64,000 bases of DNA from Pinus tabuliformis. Lineage: Eukaryota; Streptophyta; Pinopsida; Pinales; Pinaceae. Position numbers and translations under genes: made by a program. Under the pieces are notes generated by a model. That model was not told the DNA's origin. It ran no database searches and saw nothing but the letters and a program-made list of their open reading frames with translations. The DNA lies in assembly GCA_031772625.1 (NCBI GenBank), contig CM062820.1, forward strand, positions 91,166,421 through 91,230,420, in the 5' to 3' direction. Below are positions 32,081-44,535 of the stretch, piece after piece (the first letter of the stretch is position 1; each line of letters opens with the position of its first letter).

Positions 32081-34069
32081 TTGAGTCAGTCGCAGGGATC
32101 CAGTGGGCAGGGATCAGGAGGATCCGGAGGTACATCTATGAGGATGTCAGGTCCGTCAGTGAGCAGTGGTGCTGAGCCAGAGGGGTGGTGCTCCGGGCAG
32201 CATGCAGAGCAGTTCACAGAGCAGTTCACTAGGGAGTCCATTGATGGACAGTTCACACGGTGCCTCAGCTTCTACAGGTTCAGGTGCAGGCAAGAGGACA
32301 GCAGACAGACAGTCAGGAGTTCAGGCTACTGATGGTGATGAGGAGGAGGAGTTTCATTCTCCTATGGGAGAAGCATGCTCAGGGAAAAGAAAGCCCAAGT
32401 GGCTTCAGGACACCTTGAGAGATGCCACATCTGTTGCTGAGTCGAAGAGGCCGGTCAGAGAGAGTAGACCACGTGAGAGGTTTTGTAGCTATATGGCGAT
32501 GGTTACCAGCATCCTTGACTCTGAGCCTTCTAGCTATGAGGAGGCAGCTAGCCAGCAGGTCTGGAGAGAGGCCATGCAGGAGGAGTATTCTTCTATCATG
32601 AAGAATGATGTTTGGGAGGTGGTGCCGAGGCCTGAGGGCAAATCCGTGGTTACTTCCAGATGGCTTTACAAGGTAAAGCATGCTGCAGATGGCAGCATTG
32701 AGAAATTCAAAGCGAGGTTTGTGGCTAGAGGGTTCTCCCAGGTAGAGGGAGTTGATTATGAGGAGACCTTCGCTCCCGTGGCTCGATATACTTCGATCCG
32801 CTCCATTATATCGATAGCAGCAGAGATGGGTTGGAAGATCCACCAGTTAGATGTGAAGACCGCATTTCTCAATGGCTTCATACAGGAGGAGGTGTACATT
32901 GAGCAACCACAGGGCTTTGAGGTGCATGGGAAGGAGTCTCATGTGTGCAGACTGAAGAAGGCCCTTTATGGCCTGAAGCAAACTCCCAGAGCTTGGTACT
33001 CCAGGATAGATATATATTTGCAGGGGATGGGTTTCACAAAGAGTGAGGCAGATCCGAACCTTTACTTTATTGTGATTGGTGAGGAGCCTCTCATTCTAGT
33101 GCTGTATGTGGATGAATTGATCATTACAGGTGTAGAGAGACTCATAGAGCACTGCAAGAGAGATCTTGCGACGGAGTTTGAGATGAAGGACATCGGCTTG
33201 ATGCATTACTTTTTGGGTTTGGAGGTGTGGCAGGAGGAGGGGCATTTCTTCCTGGGGCAGGGGAAGTATATTATGGACATCCTTAGCAGATTCCACATGG
33301 AGGATTGTAGACCCATGTCGACACCGATGATCACCAACTGGAAGAAGCTTCATGCTTCGGATTCCGAGTTGGTGGATCCCACATTGTACAGGCAGCTGAT
33401 TGGTTCCTTGATGTATTTGGTCAACACTAGACCAGATATCTATTTTGCAGTCAACACGATGATTCAGTTTATGTGTGAGCCTAGGAAGGTTCACTGGGTG
33501 GCTGCAAAACACATTTTGCGGTACTTGCAGGGGACAGTGGATTATGGTCTGGACTACAGGCAGGGAGATGGAGTGAGATTGGTAGGATACACTGATTCTG
33601 ATTGGGCAGGTTGTGCTTCTAATAGGAAGAGCACTTAGGGTGTTGTTTTGGGTTGGGTTCAACAGTAGTGTCATGGTTCAGCCGGAAGCAACAGTCAGTA
33701 GCACTGAGTTCAGTGGAAGCAGAGTATATGGTAGTCAGTCTAGCTAGTTGTGAGGCTATCTGGCTTCGCAAGATGTTGTTTGGCTTATTTGGTCAGCCGT
33801 TGAGACCTTCAGTGATTTACTGTGATAATCAGAGTTGCATTAAACTCACGGAGAATCCAGTATTTCATGACAGGTCAAAGCATATCGGGATCAGATATCA
33901 TTTCATCAGAGACTATGTTCAGAAGGGAGCTGTGAAGCTTGAATATATTTCCACTGATGAGCAGGTTGCAGATATTCTTACCAAAGCCTTACCACGGGGC
34001 AAGCATGTCTACTTCAGAGACAAGATGGGTGTGGTGAGGAACACCTTCCTCGGTAAGAGGGATTGTTGA
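32081..34069 (+). pseudogene. Copia-2 reverse transcriptase and RNase H
   Basis: One long frame (in frame from at least 32166 to 33638) holds the RVT_2 reverse transcriptase. It includes WLYKVKHAADG, FAPVAR, QLDVKTAFLNG and YGLKQTPRAWY, and at the active site YVDE (33105-33116) instead of YVDD. It continues into RNase H with GYTDSDWAGC, then a stop at 33636 and a frame change. The rest of RNase H follows at 33653-34069 (EAEYM, YCDNQS, ADILTKALP). The terminal codon TGA overlaps the first bases of the 3' LTR. The changed second Asp and the frame break make it inactive. Confidence 0.92.
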
Positions 34070-35149
34070 AATTTGGTACCGGAGGACAGGTGGTTCCTTT
34101 AGGCTTTGATCTTTGGCCTAGGGAAAAGTGTCCAAAAGAATTTAATTTTTCTCCTAAAGTGACTTTATAATTTTATAAAGTTAAATCTAATTTAAAAGTG
34201 ACTTTAAGTGATAAAGTTACTAAGTCTAATTTTAAAGTGACTTTTATAAAGTCAATGAAAAATTAGAAAGGAAAAGTGACTTTGGAAATAAATGACTAAG
34301 TGGGTCTTTATTAAAGTGGGGTGAATTAAAAAATAAAAAGTGAGATTTATATGAGCATTTAATCTCAGCCATTGATCTAAATCTATTTCAGCCATTGGAT
34401 TTAGAGATCACCCAAAAGTCATTTGGAGTTATATTAAGGGAGGAAAAGGAGGAAAAGATCACATTTGATTCAATTCTTTCATGAGCAGATTGAGAGAAGG
34501 AGAGCAAGAGAGCAAGGGAGATTTCTGGGCGGTGTAACAGCTGCGGAGTATCAGCAGCGGTGTATCAGCAACAGCAGCGGTGTATCAGCAGCTGTGTATC
34601 AGCAACAGCAGCGGTGTATCAGCAGCTGTGTATCAGCAACAGCAGCGGTGTATCAGCAGCTGTGTATCAGCAACAACAACGGTGTATCAGCAGCGGTGTA
34701 TCAGCAGCTGTGTATCAGCAACAGCAGCGGTGTATCAGCAACGGTGTAACAGCTGCGGAGTATCAGCAGCGGTGTATCAGCAAGGCTGAGATAAGTTGTA
34801 AAAGTCTGTTTGCTGATTTTTTGCTGAACATTTCTCTTACTGTAAAAAGGCATTTTCCAGAAATAAAGAAGAGCTCTCAAACTGGTTTTCCCCAAGAGTT
34901 GTAGGGGGTTTTTCCAGGGTCACATTGACCAAAAATCTCAGTGTTTAAATGTGTTTTAATGGCTGTTTATTACTGCTGATTTTTATTTCTGCAATTTCCA
35001 GCATTCTGTAAAATTTCCAGAATTTGTGTTTTCAGCAAATTTATTTTTTTTCAGCTTGTTAAATGTATGGTTATGGGAAAGGACATTTAACTATATGGGA
35101 GAAATAAGGAGAAACTGAAAACCGGGGTGGGAAATGAGAAATTTCTACA
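34064..35149 (+). repeat. Copia-2 3' LTR
   Basis: Same ends as the 5' LTR and, by coincidence of several indels, the same 1,086-bp length. It is preceded by the purine-rich GGTAAGAGGGA. The TATCAGCA tract (about 34537-34785) has fewer units than in the 5' LTR, showing expansion or contraction after insertion. Confidence 0.93.
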
Positions 35150-35154
35150 ATTTG

Positions 35155-36025
35155 TGGGTTATGTAATTCTATATTGGAAAATGTAATGTAAAGTGGAAGT
35201 CCAAGAGTCATCTATGTAATGTGAAGAGTCATATAGGAAGTCGAAAAGTAATGAGAAGTCAAACAATCATGAGGGTAGTCCAAGGGTCATAAGGGAAGTG
35301 AAGGATCACCCCATATGTTATATAAACACCCTCATTATTCATGCAAAGGACTTTTCACCTTGGCTCCTCCTACTAGGCATTGGAGAGGAAGATAGTTGTT
35401 TTGGAGGAGCAAGTGACTGCTCTAATGCTCCACTATTGGGGCTAGTGGTGTTCACTATCTTGATGTACCTTGGAACTTTTACTTAATTCAAAAGCTCGTT
35501 GAGTCAACACGCTTTCATGCATATGTTGTGAATATTGTAAGACTATTCTTTGAATGTTTGTGATGTATGTTGTTTTCATCTGTATTAAGGAAATTGAACT
35601 ATTTCGGTGGCTTTGGTACTTATCTTGTTGAAGGTGTGTTGTATTTTCTTTAACAATCGTTGCTTCCTTGTGAACTATTTCATTTGTTTATCAACGATTC
35701 ATTCATATGTATATGCTCGCATGCCTTTTCTAGATTAGTACTATTACTTGTCTTTAAAGGGCCCACTTTTCTCTTCCCTTTCGGTAGAAGGGCCATGATA
35801 TTATCCGCAACTGAATATTTCACAAGGCATACTCATTTGTTGATCCGAGATTACCTATGAATTACTCTCAAGTGTTGAATTTTGTAGCCAAGGCAAATCT
35901 ATAAAAATATATGGCAGCAAGGCCGATACCCCAGATGGGGCTCCTATTCCAAACGGTGTGAGGTCTAATTGGGACTTCACATTGGGGAGATCCCTTGGTT
36001 GACGGATTTCCAACACCCGTCAACA
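35155..36025 (+). repeat. 5' LTR of the gypsy-like element, second part
   Basis: This resumes the match to the 3' LTR (48802-49672). It contains the TATA box TATATAAAC at about 35322 and ends ..CCCGTCAACA. The two LTRs differ at about 4% here by eye, but more in the CG-rich front part. Confidence 0.85.
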
Positions 36026-36027
36026 AA

Positions 36028-36044
36028 TGGCGCTAGAAGGAGGG
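36028..36044 (+). other. Primer-binding site of the gypsy-like element
   Basis: TGGCGCTAGAAGGAGGG lies two bases after the LTR end. The TGGCGC start is typical of plant Ty3/gypsy primer sites. Confidence 0.75.
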
Positions 36045-36094
36045 CCAGATGACAGGTTGTGCCCATTGAGTCTGCTTTGAATCTCTTATCCAAA

Positions 36095-37823
36095 ATGGCT
36101 CTTCCCCAAATCATAATCCCGGGATGTTTTTCTAAAGAGCTTAATCTTACCATCCCTGTGGAAGCTTGATGGTGAGGGTGAATTAACTCTTCATGAACAT
36201 CTGTTTCAAGTTGTTCGTTTTTGCCTTTCTAATGGAATACATTGCAAGGATGTCATGGCTAGATTACTCACCCTCACATTTGAAGGTCGTGTTAAGAGAT
36301 GGTATCATACATTACCCGTTGCTTCTATCCATTCATTCAACCAGCTTGTGAAGGAGATTCATAAAGCATTTGACATGTATGATTACCAGAATGTTCTTAA
36401 AAGAATTAATCAACTAAGAATGAAGCCTAATGAATCAATTGAGGATTTTTCTGATCGATTCCTTCACCTTTGTTATGAACTTCCGGGAGAAGACATGGAT
36501 TGGGATTTCTTTAAACAAAAGTTTAAGCGTTTGGTTCATATCTCTTTGCACAGTGAATCTGAATCCCTTGATGTTTTTACTTCCCTGACTCTTGTAAATC
36601 ATGAGACACCTCAAATTTCATAGGAGGAACCTACTATTCCTTTTGTTCCTTGTCCTCCTCCTTTTCCAGTCCTAATGTGGGTGCCTCCTTGCGATGATAA
36701 TAAAGTTGGGAAATCTGCAAATAAAATTCCTAATCCATCTCTTCATCCTCTCCTTTTTCATGATTCAAATCTAATGAAAGAAACCCCATAATGGCTCATG
36801 GAGCCTAGGGTGAAGGCTAATCCTTTCATTCCTCAAGATGACATTAGCACTCTTAACATCAATCTTGAATCTAGTTCCATTGAAAGTGTTACTTCTTCAA
36901 GGGACATCTGTCATCCTCTATCATCTACATGTCATGACTTTGTGTATCATGATCTGCTTGATCAATCTGCTCCACCAACTAGCTCTTCATGCTCTCTTGA
37001 TTTTCGAGTTGTTGGTTCAAATTGTGATCAGATACAAGGCAATCACATTACACTGGTAGAGGAGGAAAGTGAAGAGACTTTTGATCTCTCTTCCCTTTTT
37101 CAAAGTCCCCCATGTCAAGATGATGTGCTTCCATTCTTGGATGATTTTCAATCTGCTAATCTCGGTAGTGAATCAAATGCAATCAATTCTCCCAATCAAT
37201 TTGTAGCCTTGGGAAACAATCATTCTGATGATGATGACTCTGTTGATGTATGCAATCACGAACGCCTAGGTGCATCAACTGATCTTTTAGTTTCTCATGA
37301 AGATTTTAATTTAGATCTAAAATATGATTTGGTCAAAGAAGATGTTCCTATCAAAACTTCCTCTTCATCTCACTATCCTTTGTGCTCTATTGTTTGCAAT
37401 GCATCTACTTGCGATGAAGATGCTTCATGCTTTTCAAGTTCTCCATCTGATGAGTTAACTTCCCAATTGACACGAGGTAGTGAGGTTATCCATGACATGA
37501 AAGGAAATAATCGAATCATTGAGTATTCTTTCCATCCCTCATCATCTCTTGTTTTGCATGAAGACAACTCTTCAAATCAGCTTGCTCATGAAATTTCCCC
37601 GATTCATACATCTCCAGATTTGCAATCAGAAGAATCTTTCAATTTGAGTAATCTGGTTGTTGAAGTTGTAAAATTTGATCGAATTAGTGACAGAGTTGGT
37701 TGCCATCCAGTTAGTAGTGGTCCCATTGAGATCAAAGGAAACAACTATCCTCATATCGTGCATGATCTGATTCAATCTTCGAGATGCGATTTTACAATCC
37801 TTGAAAGTTTTGGGACTTATTAG
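36095..37823 (+). pseudogene. Gypsy-like gag domain followed by acidic reading frame
   Basis: ATG 36095 starts a short frame; a frame change near 36160 leads into a frame readable from 36162 to 37823. Codons up to about 36600 encode a Retrotrans_gag capsid-type domain, with FEGRVKRWYHTLP, NQLRMKPNESIEDFSDRF and FFKQKFKRL. After a TAG at 36621 and a TAA at about 36789, the same frame runs on for 341 codons (36798-37823). This part is rich in Ser, Asp and Glu, with no Cys-His zinc knuckle and no protease motif. The acidic part replaces pol. Its openness over more than 1 kb suggests it was once selected. I do not recognise it and a function is unknown. Confidence 0.75.
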
Positions 37824-38753
37824 GAAGTCAAGGCACTAAAACTTACGTTGATGGTTATGTCAAGATCTTGCAACTCTGGTAAGCCCCTCGAACTAAGTCA
37901 GATTTGGTTTCTCTCGCACAATCCTTCTCTTTGCATGGTTTCACTCGATGTAAATTTCTTTTTGAAAGATGTTTGGTATTTCGGATGTAATCTTTCAAAA
38001 TTTTGAGATTTGTTTTCTGATCAGATTCAAGATTCTATTTCACATGATTCATCTCCATGCAAGGCTCTTGTACTTAACTTGGGTTTGGAATGTGTTTCTC
38101 TCATAGAGTCATGGAATTGTGAATTTGATCATTTCAAAGACTATCTTTGGTCGAAGGAATCATGCCTATCATATTCATTTCTTAATATTCAGCAATTGGT
38201 TTTTCTTGTGAATGTTATATTGCAAATATTTCCCTTCATCACACTTGAAATCCTCTTGAGTGATAATGAATGCACGAGTTATTGGGTGAATCAAATTCTT
38301 CTTCACTCATCGTATCCTAACTAGTTTCATGTGTTTGTTGTATTGGGTGAATCAAATTCTTATTCATTCATCGTATCCTGATTGGTTTCATGTGTTTGTT
38401 GTACTAGCATTTATTTTCACTTCTTTCAATGATTACGATGCTAGTGCAGTATGTTACCGGTTACAAGGAAATAAGTTGTCATATCTATCATGCGAGGAAG
38501 ATGATTCATTTGTTCAAGGCATTCGTAAAGATGTTCAAATTGATCCATCTTTGAATCGAGAATCTCATGTCTCCATCTAATCATAATAATAACTGCCATT
38601 CATTGTATCATTTTCCCACCAGTATATCGGATGATTGTTGTTTCATATCAGTTAATCTTTATGGTTTATCTCACCATTCAAATACTTGTTAAGCAGTTGA
38701 GGCACTTCAGCATTTTCTTATGGTTATGTCAGGCCCTCACTATCTTGACACGC
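37824..38753 (+). pseudogene. Continuation of the gypsy-like internal coding region, decayed
   Basis: Coding-like segments continue, with frame changes, to the Copia-3 insertion. One is 38010-38324 in frame with Ser/Leu-rich sequence. A 61-bp tandem duplication, ATTGGGTGAATCAAATTCTT, lies at 38281 and 38342. No pol motif was found. Confidence 0.5.
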
Positions 38754-39726
38754 TATTAAAATTGGCAACTAGGGCCAAAATCCACATGGGTCATCTTATT
38801 TATGACAACTAACATTTTTCTTGGATTCCTCTCTCAGAGAGGTGTAGGATTGATCTAAAGATCATCTAATTCCGACATGTAGAAATGAAGATATGATTTA
38901 TTTATATTATGGACAAATTGTCAAGGTCAGCCAGCAAGCAAAACAGGCATTCAAACCCCCAGCTCATCCTCAACATTGCATATAAAAGGAGGAGACCTCA
39001 AGTCATTTTATCATCATCTCTTCTTCACACTTCTCTCTCTTTTTCCTCATTGATTGGGTGTGGATTTCTGGGCCTCTCTCTCTCTCCACTCGTCTAAAAT
39101 TTCAGGAGGCCGAAATTTTAGGAGACCAAATTTTTTGGACAGTTTGACCATGCGTTGACTGACCGTGTTGACATGTTTGACTGCGCTTTTGGGTGAGATA
39201 TTTCTGTCTGGGCAGGCCGCATCAAGCAGTGACTTTGACCAGCATTAACTGCAGCTAGGGCTGACCACAGGGTTGGTTGTTTGACCAGGTTTGACTGGAT
39301 TGTTTTGGGTTGTTTTGAGGGTTGATTCATCTTGTTGTTTGGAGGCCAAAGTTGATTGAAGTTGACCAAATTGTTGAGGGTCAAATCTACCCTATTGACC
39401 AACGTTGACTTTTCTGGTTAGGGCTCTTTTACTGCTGTTACAAAATATCAGATTTGTAAATTGTACTATCTCTCTCTGCTGAACTATTGAAGACTATAAG
39501 AAGATTTGATCAAGGGTTTCCCCACATTGGGGTTTGTCCCTGGTTGGTGCCACATCTTGTGTCCTCTTGTCTTGGCTTGTCTTCTACTGTTTATATTTAT
39601 GTTCTATCTGCATTTTACTATCATGTTGATGTGATTGCTAATCTGAATATTGATATTGGGCTATTAAAGAAATTGAAGTAAAATTGCTCTAAAGCATAGA
39701 ACATACCATTTTGCCTAAAATTAACA
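38754..39726 (+). repeat. Copia-3 5' LTR with TTGAC-rich leader
   Basis: The TATA box TATAAAAG lies at 38981. Downstream of it, 39130-39420 contains about ten TTGAC motifs on the plus strand, many as TTGACC or TTGACT. A CTCTCTCTCTCT tract precedes them near 39075. In the 3' LTR the TATA box is mutated to TACAAAA (about 44764). Confidence 0.9.
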
Positions 39727-39812
39727 TGGTATCAGAGTTGAGGTGAAGACAAAGCCCAAGCAAGAGTGAAAGAGCAATCACCAAAGACAGTTGGACAAGG
39801 ACAAAAGGCTCA

Positions 39813-40817
39813 ATGGGTTCCTCATCCCACTTCCCAGCTGAAGACAAGCTCTGTGAAAAATCTGACTATCATGGATGGAAGATGTCCCTTGATTTGACCT
39901 TAGAAGAACAAGAAGTGTTGGATTATGTGAAGGGTAAAATCCCTGAGCCTCCTTCAAATGCACCGGCTGCTACGAAGACCAAGTACAATAAGGTTGAAGT
40001 CAAAGAAAAGAAGATTATCAGAGATTCCATTGACAAGCATTTGGTGGCCTACATCTCTGATTTGAACACCTCCAAGGAGATCTACGACAGGTTGGTTAAC
40101 ATGTTCAAGGTTAGTGATGCAAATCAAATTTTATTTCTCAAAAATAAATTGAAGGATATTAAGAAGGGCAAGGACGAGGATATTCAATCCTATTTCTTGA
40201 GGATCACTGAAATCAAGAATGATCTTCTTTCGATGGGAGAGGTCATTCCTGACAAGGAATTTACTATCACTACCCTTGGAGGATTTCCACTCGAGTGGTA
40301 TATATTTAGAACCACTATTCTCAATAATGATCAAATTCCAAGGTTTGAGGAATTGATGTTGAGATGCATTCAAGAAGAAACAAGAATGGTGGAGCAAAAA
40401 ATGCCTTCTAATAGAAGCATCCCCACTTCTTTCTCTGCTCATGCCAAAAAGAGAAATAATGTAGGGTCTAAAGGTCATTTCCATGGAAAGCCTGGATCTG
40501 AGGAAGGAAGGGAAGGTGCTTTATTTGCAATAAGTTTGGCCACTATGCAAGGGAGTGTCCAAATAGAAGGGACACATCACATGATGATGATCACAATCAT
40601 TCCAGGGGCAACTTCAACAACAACAATCAAAGGAATGATAGGTCCAATGGCAAGGGAAAAAGGAATGCGAGACATCAAGGAAATAGTCGACCCCCCAAGA
40701 GATCAAGGAACTCCAGCTATGAAGAATCCAATGTTGTTAACAATAAGCAAAAATAGTACTATCATATATCGGCCCTCTGCATTGCCTCTCATCCAGACAC
40801 TTTGGGAAATTAGCTGA
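39813..40817 (+). pseudogene. Copia-3 gag
   Basis: A gag domain of UBN2/DUF4219 type (YHGWKMSLDLTLEEQE, LVAYISDLNTSKEIYDRL, LKDIKKGKDEDIQSYFLR) covers roughly the first 200 codons. A frame change occurs before the zinc knuckle, whose CFICNKFGHYARECPNRR is read in another frame at 40517-40570. The tail of the 334-codon frame after about 40500 is therefore out of frame and not original. Confidence 0.88.
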
Positions 40818-41254
40818 TTGATAGTGGTGCCTCAAGGCACTTCACTAGATACAAGAAAGCCCTCTCTAATCTGATAGAAAATGATACAAACTTGGAGATC
40901 ATCCTTGGAGACGATGCCACCTATCTCGTGAAGGGAGTAGGGAATGCTACCTTTCAATTGAATCAAGGTAACACTATTCATTTGCAAGAGGTACTATATG
41001 TACCTGATCTCAAAAGAACCTGGTGTCCATTTCATCCATGGAGAACAAAGGATTCAAGGTGGCATTCATTGATGGAAAGGTACGTGTTTGGAAAAGAAAT
41101 TTTAAAGATGCTTTTACTCTTGGGTTTAGGGTTGACACTTTGTATCAAGTTGGAGGAAGTCCATTGGGAGCCATGTCTTGCGACACATCTCTATGATCTG
41201 AACTATGGCATTGGAGGTTTTTCCATCTTCATTATAAAGCCCTACCCGATGTGA
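40810..41254 (+). pseudogene. Copia-3 protease
   Basis: LIDSGASRHFTR at 40814 marks the aspartic protease, in the same frame as the displaced zinc knuckle. LGDDATYLVKG and EVLYVPDLKR follow. The frame then changes and passes to the integrase zinc-binding region. Confidence 0.85.
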
Positions 41255-42050
41255 GACAAATGGTGACATGTATGCCTGAGTTCAAAGTAGAGCATGAAGG
41301 TGTATGTATGGGATGTGCTAAAGGAAAACTTACAAGAGTACCATTCCCCTCAAGTAATAGGAAGACCACAAATATATTGCAATTGATCCACTCCGACATA
41401 TCTGGTATGATGCCTATAAACTCTGTGGGAGGATACTTATATTATCTCACCTTTACGGATGATTATTCTCGCAAGACCTGGATCTGCTTCTTGAAGAAGA
41501 AGGATGAAGTGTTCACCTGGTTCTGACACTTCAAAGCCTTGATCGAAAACCAATCCAAGAAGAAAATCAAGATATTGAGGACTGATAATGGAACAAAGTA
41601 CGAATCCAATGAATTCCAAGATTATTGCAGAGAAGTTGGCATTAAGAGGGAGACTACAACACCATACACTCTCGAGAAGAATGGTGTGGCTGAAAGGAAG
41701 AATCGTACTATTGTAGAAGTTGTTCGTGCCATGCTTCATGATCAAGGGCTTTCGAATTTTCTATGGGTTGAAGCTGCAAATACCGCCCTGTATATTCAAA
41801 ACTGGTGCCCTCATCAAGCATTAGAATCCATGACTCTAGAATAAATGTTCACTGGTAAGAAACCTGATGTGTCTCATTTTAGAATTTTTGGAAGTCCTGT
41901 ATATTTTCATGTGTCGAAAGAGGAGAAGCAAATTGGGTGTATCAGGGAAGAAAGGAATCTTTGTGGGCTATAGCGAAAATTCTAAGGGTTATAGAATTTA
42001 TGTGGTTGGTCAAAGGTAAGTTGAGATAAGTCATAATGTCACCTTTGACG
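41251..42050 (+). pseudogene. Copia-3 integrase
   Basis: The zinc-binding end (CMGCAKGK) is followed by the core with IHSDISG (first Asp), FTDDYSRKTW, a TGA at 41524, RTDNGTKY (second Asp, with the usual DNGGE altered to DNGTK) and NGVAERKNRT (catalytic Glu). A stop at 41842 and a frame change near 41935 interrupt the C-terminal part. Confidence 0.88.
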
Positions 42051-42299
42051 AAGATATGGCCCTTAACAAGATCAACAACCTTCCTATCCCAAGGAAGGAC
42101 AAAGAAGCTAACACCAGAAAACAAGGTGAAAAAGAGGACGAAACGATGCTTGATGTTGATGAACCTATGGATCCTATTGATCCTCCTCCCTAAGAGCCCT
42201 CCTCCTCCAAGAGGAGACCCTCATGGCTTAGGGAGACTCTCGAAGATGCCGAGAGACATATTGCACCAAGGGCAACTTTCCGTGAGAGCAAGAAGCTGA

Positions 42300-43720
42300 A
42301 TATGTATCAAGGATATTTGATCGTCATAAGCATTATCATTAAAAATGAGACTTCATCATTTGAAGAAGTCATGAAGCAACAAGTATGGAAGGATGCTATG
42401 AATGAAGAATACGAGTCTATTATGAAGAATGATGTCTGGGATGTGGTCACTAGACCCCAGGACACATCAGTTGTCACCTTTAAGTGGCTCTAGAAAATCA
42501 AGCATGGAACTGGTGGAATTGCATAAAAGTTCAAGGCTCGCTTTGTTTCTCGAGGATTCTCTCAAAAGGAAGGTGTAGATTACGATGAGATATTTGCACC
42601 TATTGCTCGATACACCATCATCCGCTCGATCATAGCCCTTGCTGCCTCGCAAGGATGGAACCTACATCAGATGGATGTCAAGACCGCTTTCTTGCATGGT
42701 TCGATCAAAGAGGAAGTTTATGTGGAACAACCCGAGGAGTTTGAGGTTCATGACCGGGAATCTCATGTATCCAAGTTGAATAAATCTCTTTATGGATTGA
42801 AGCAAGCACCCCGGGCTTGGTATGAAAGGATCGATAACTATCTGATGAAGCTGAGATTCACTAGAAGTGAAGTCGATCTGAACTGTTACTTTAAGGTTGA
42901 AAATGATAAACCTCTCATTCTAGTACTTTATGTGGACAACCTCTTTCTGGCAAGTGCAGACCGTCTTATTCACAAATGTAAGAGGGATTTGGCTTCTGAA
43001 TTTGAGATGAAAGACCTAGGACCGATGCACTACTTCCTAGGGTTGGAGGTCTTCCAAAAGGCAGGTGAAATTTTCCTATCTCAAGAAAAATATGTTGTGA
43101 AGAAATTGGAAAGATTTGGGATGGTGGACTGCAAGCCTGTGACTACCCCGATGGAACTTAACTTTAAGAAGTTATGTGGTAGTGTTGTTGGACCTGCATT
43201 GGGAAATGATTCAGAGTATCATCAACTCATAGGAGCATTGATGTTCTTGGTGAACTCCCGTCCAGACATATGTTTTGCAATTAACACATTGAGCCAATAT
43301 ATGGTTGAGCCCCATCATATACTTTGGATTGGTGCCAAGAATCTTCTGAGATATCTTCGGGGCACAACTACTCATGGACTGAGATACATTGTCGAAGATG
43401 TGAGGCTGCATGGTTATTCTGATGCTGATTGGGCTGGCAATGTGGTGGATCGCAAGAGCATTTCTGGATGTTGTTTTTCTTTAGGTTCTGCTTCGATATC
43501 CTGGATGAGCAGGAAATAGAAATCGATTTCCTTGAGCACAACTGAGGCGGAATACATAGCTACTAGTATGGCCTCTTGTGAAGATTTCTGGTTGAGGAAG
43601 CTCTTCAGTGAGCTGTTTGGACATGTACTAGATACCACGTGATCTTCTGCGACAACCAGAGTGGGATCTGATTATCAGAGAATCGCGTGTTTCATGATCG
43701 CTCCAAGCATATAGATATCA
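42300..43720 (+). pseudogene. Copia-3 reverse transcriptase and RNase H
   Basis: RVT_2 starts near 42345 (EVMKQQVWKDAM, NDVWDVV) with stops at 42492 and 42524. It continues from 42671 with MDVKTAFLHG and YGLKQAPRAWY, and at the active site YVDN (42929-42940) instead of YVDD. RNase H follows with GYSDADWAGN and, after a TAG at 43517, TEAEYIA. Beyond about 43640 the frame is lost, although short pieces of the RNase H end remain recognisable to 43860. Confidence 0.9.
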
Positions 43721-43899
43721 GGTGCCACTTTATCTAGGATATGGTACAACGAGGAGCAATAAGGCTCCATCACATTGGGATTGATGAGCAGGTCACTGAT
43801 ATTCTGACAAAGCCCTTGGGGAAGGTCAAGTTCTTGGCCTTCCGAGAACGACTTGGAGTCGTGGAGAGACCCTCTTATGAGGGTCCTATATGATATGGA

Positions 43900-44535
43900 C
43901 ATTGAGCTCTGGGAGCTCCGAGGGACTTGGGGTACTTCTTAGAGCGATGAGAAACCATAGGGTGAGTGGTTCAACCTTCCCCTAGTGGTTTGTTGTGTAC
44001 AGGGTGAGTGGTTCAGCCTTCCCCTAGTGGTTTGTTGTGTACAGGGTGAGTGGTTCAACCTTCCCCTCTGATACCCCGTGGTGACATGTAGGCAGGATGA
44101 GTGGTTCATCCTTCTCCTGCTGAGACATCCTACCCATTTAGTCTGGGACTCGAGGGAAGTACCTCTCATCTAGCCAATGAGTAGGTAAATGAGGATAGGG
44201 ATCATAGTACTACCGATGGACGCATCGTGTACTACTGTACTCCCTATGCTAGGATGACCGATATTGATCTGTGATCAACTGGAACTGACTTTGGGTAAGT
44301 AAGAGTGGTATGAGCCACTGTCTTTTGATTTGAACTGACTTCGAGTCAGTAAGAGTGGTATGAGACACTCTCTTTTCTCTGGGACTAACTTCAGGTCAGT
44401 AGAGAATGGTATGATACATTCTCGATCACTTCTTCTTCTTCATAGTTTAGCAAAGCAAAGCAGTGCATTGATGGCAGAGATAGTACCGACTGACAGATGG
44501 ATTAGCAGATGGAGTTCTCCCTAGTTGAGAGGGAG
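43900..44535 (+). repeat. Copia-3 3' untranslated region with two tandem repeat families
   Basis: GGGTGAGTGGTTCA(A/G)CCTTCCCC with GTGGTTTGTTGTGTACA repeats three times at about 42-bp spacing between 43960 and 44070. A second set, CTGACTT..GGTCAGTA..AGAGTGGTATGA..CACT, recurs three times at about 55-bp spacing between 44280 and 44420. The region ends in the purine tract before the 3' LTR. Confidence 0.8.

Larger units (their letters stand above)
28608..35149 (+). mobile_element. Copia-2: complete Ty1/copia retrotransposon, inactive
   Basis: This is a 6,542-bp element with two 1,086-bp LTRs (28608-29693 and 34064-35149), TG at the start and CA at the end. The 5-bp target duplication is perfect (ATTTG, 28603-28607 and 35150-35154). 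A primer-binding site, TGGTATCAGAGC, starts directly after the 5' LTR at 29694. Gag, protease, integrase, reverse transcriptase and RNase H lie in copia order. Outside the repeat tract the LTRs differ at about a dozen positions by eye, so it is the youngest large insertion here. Stops, frame changes and a deletion in integrase make it non-autonomous. Confidence 0.95.
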
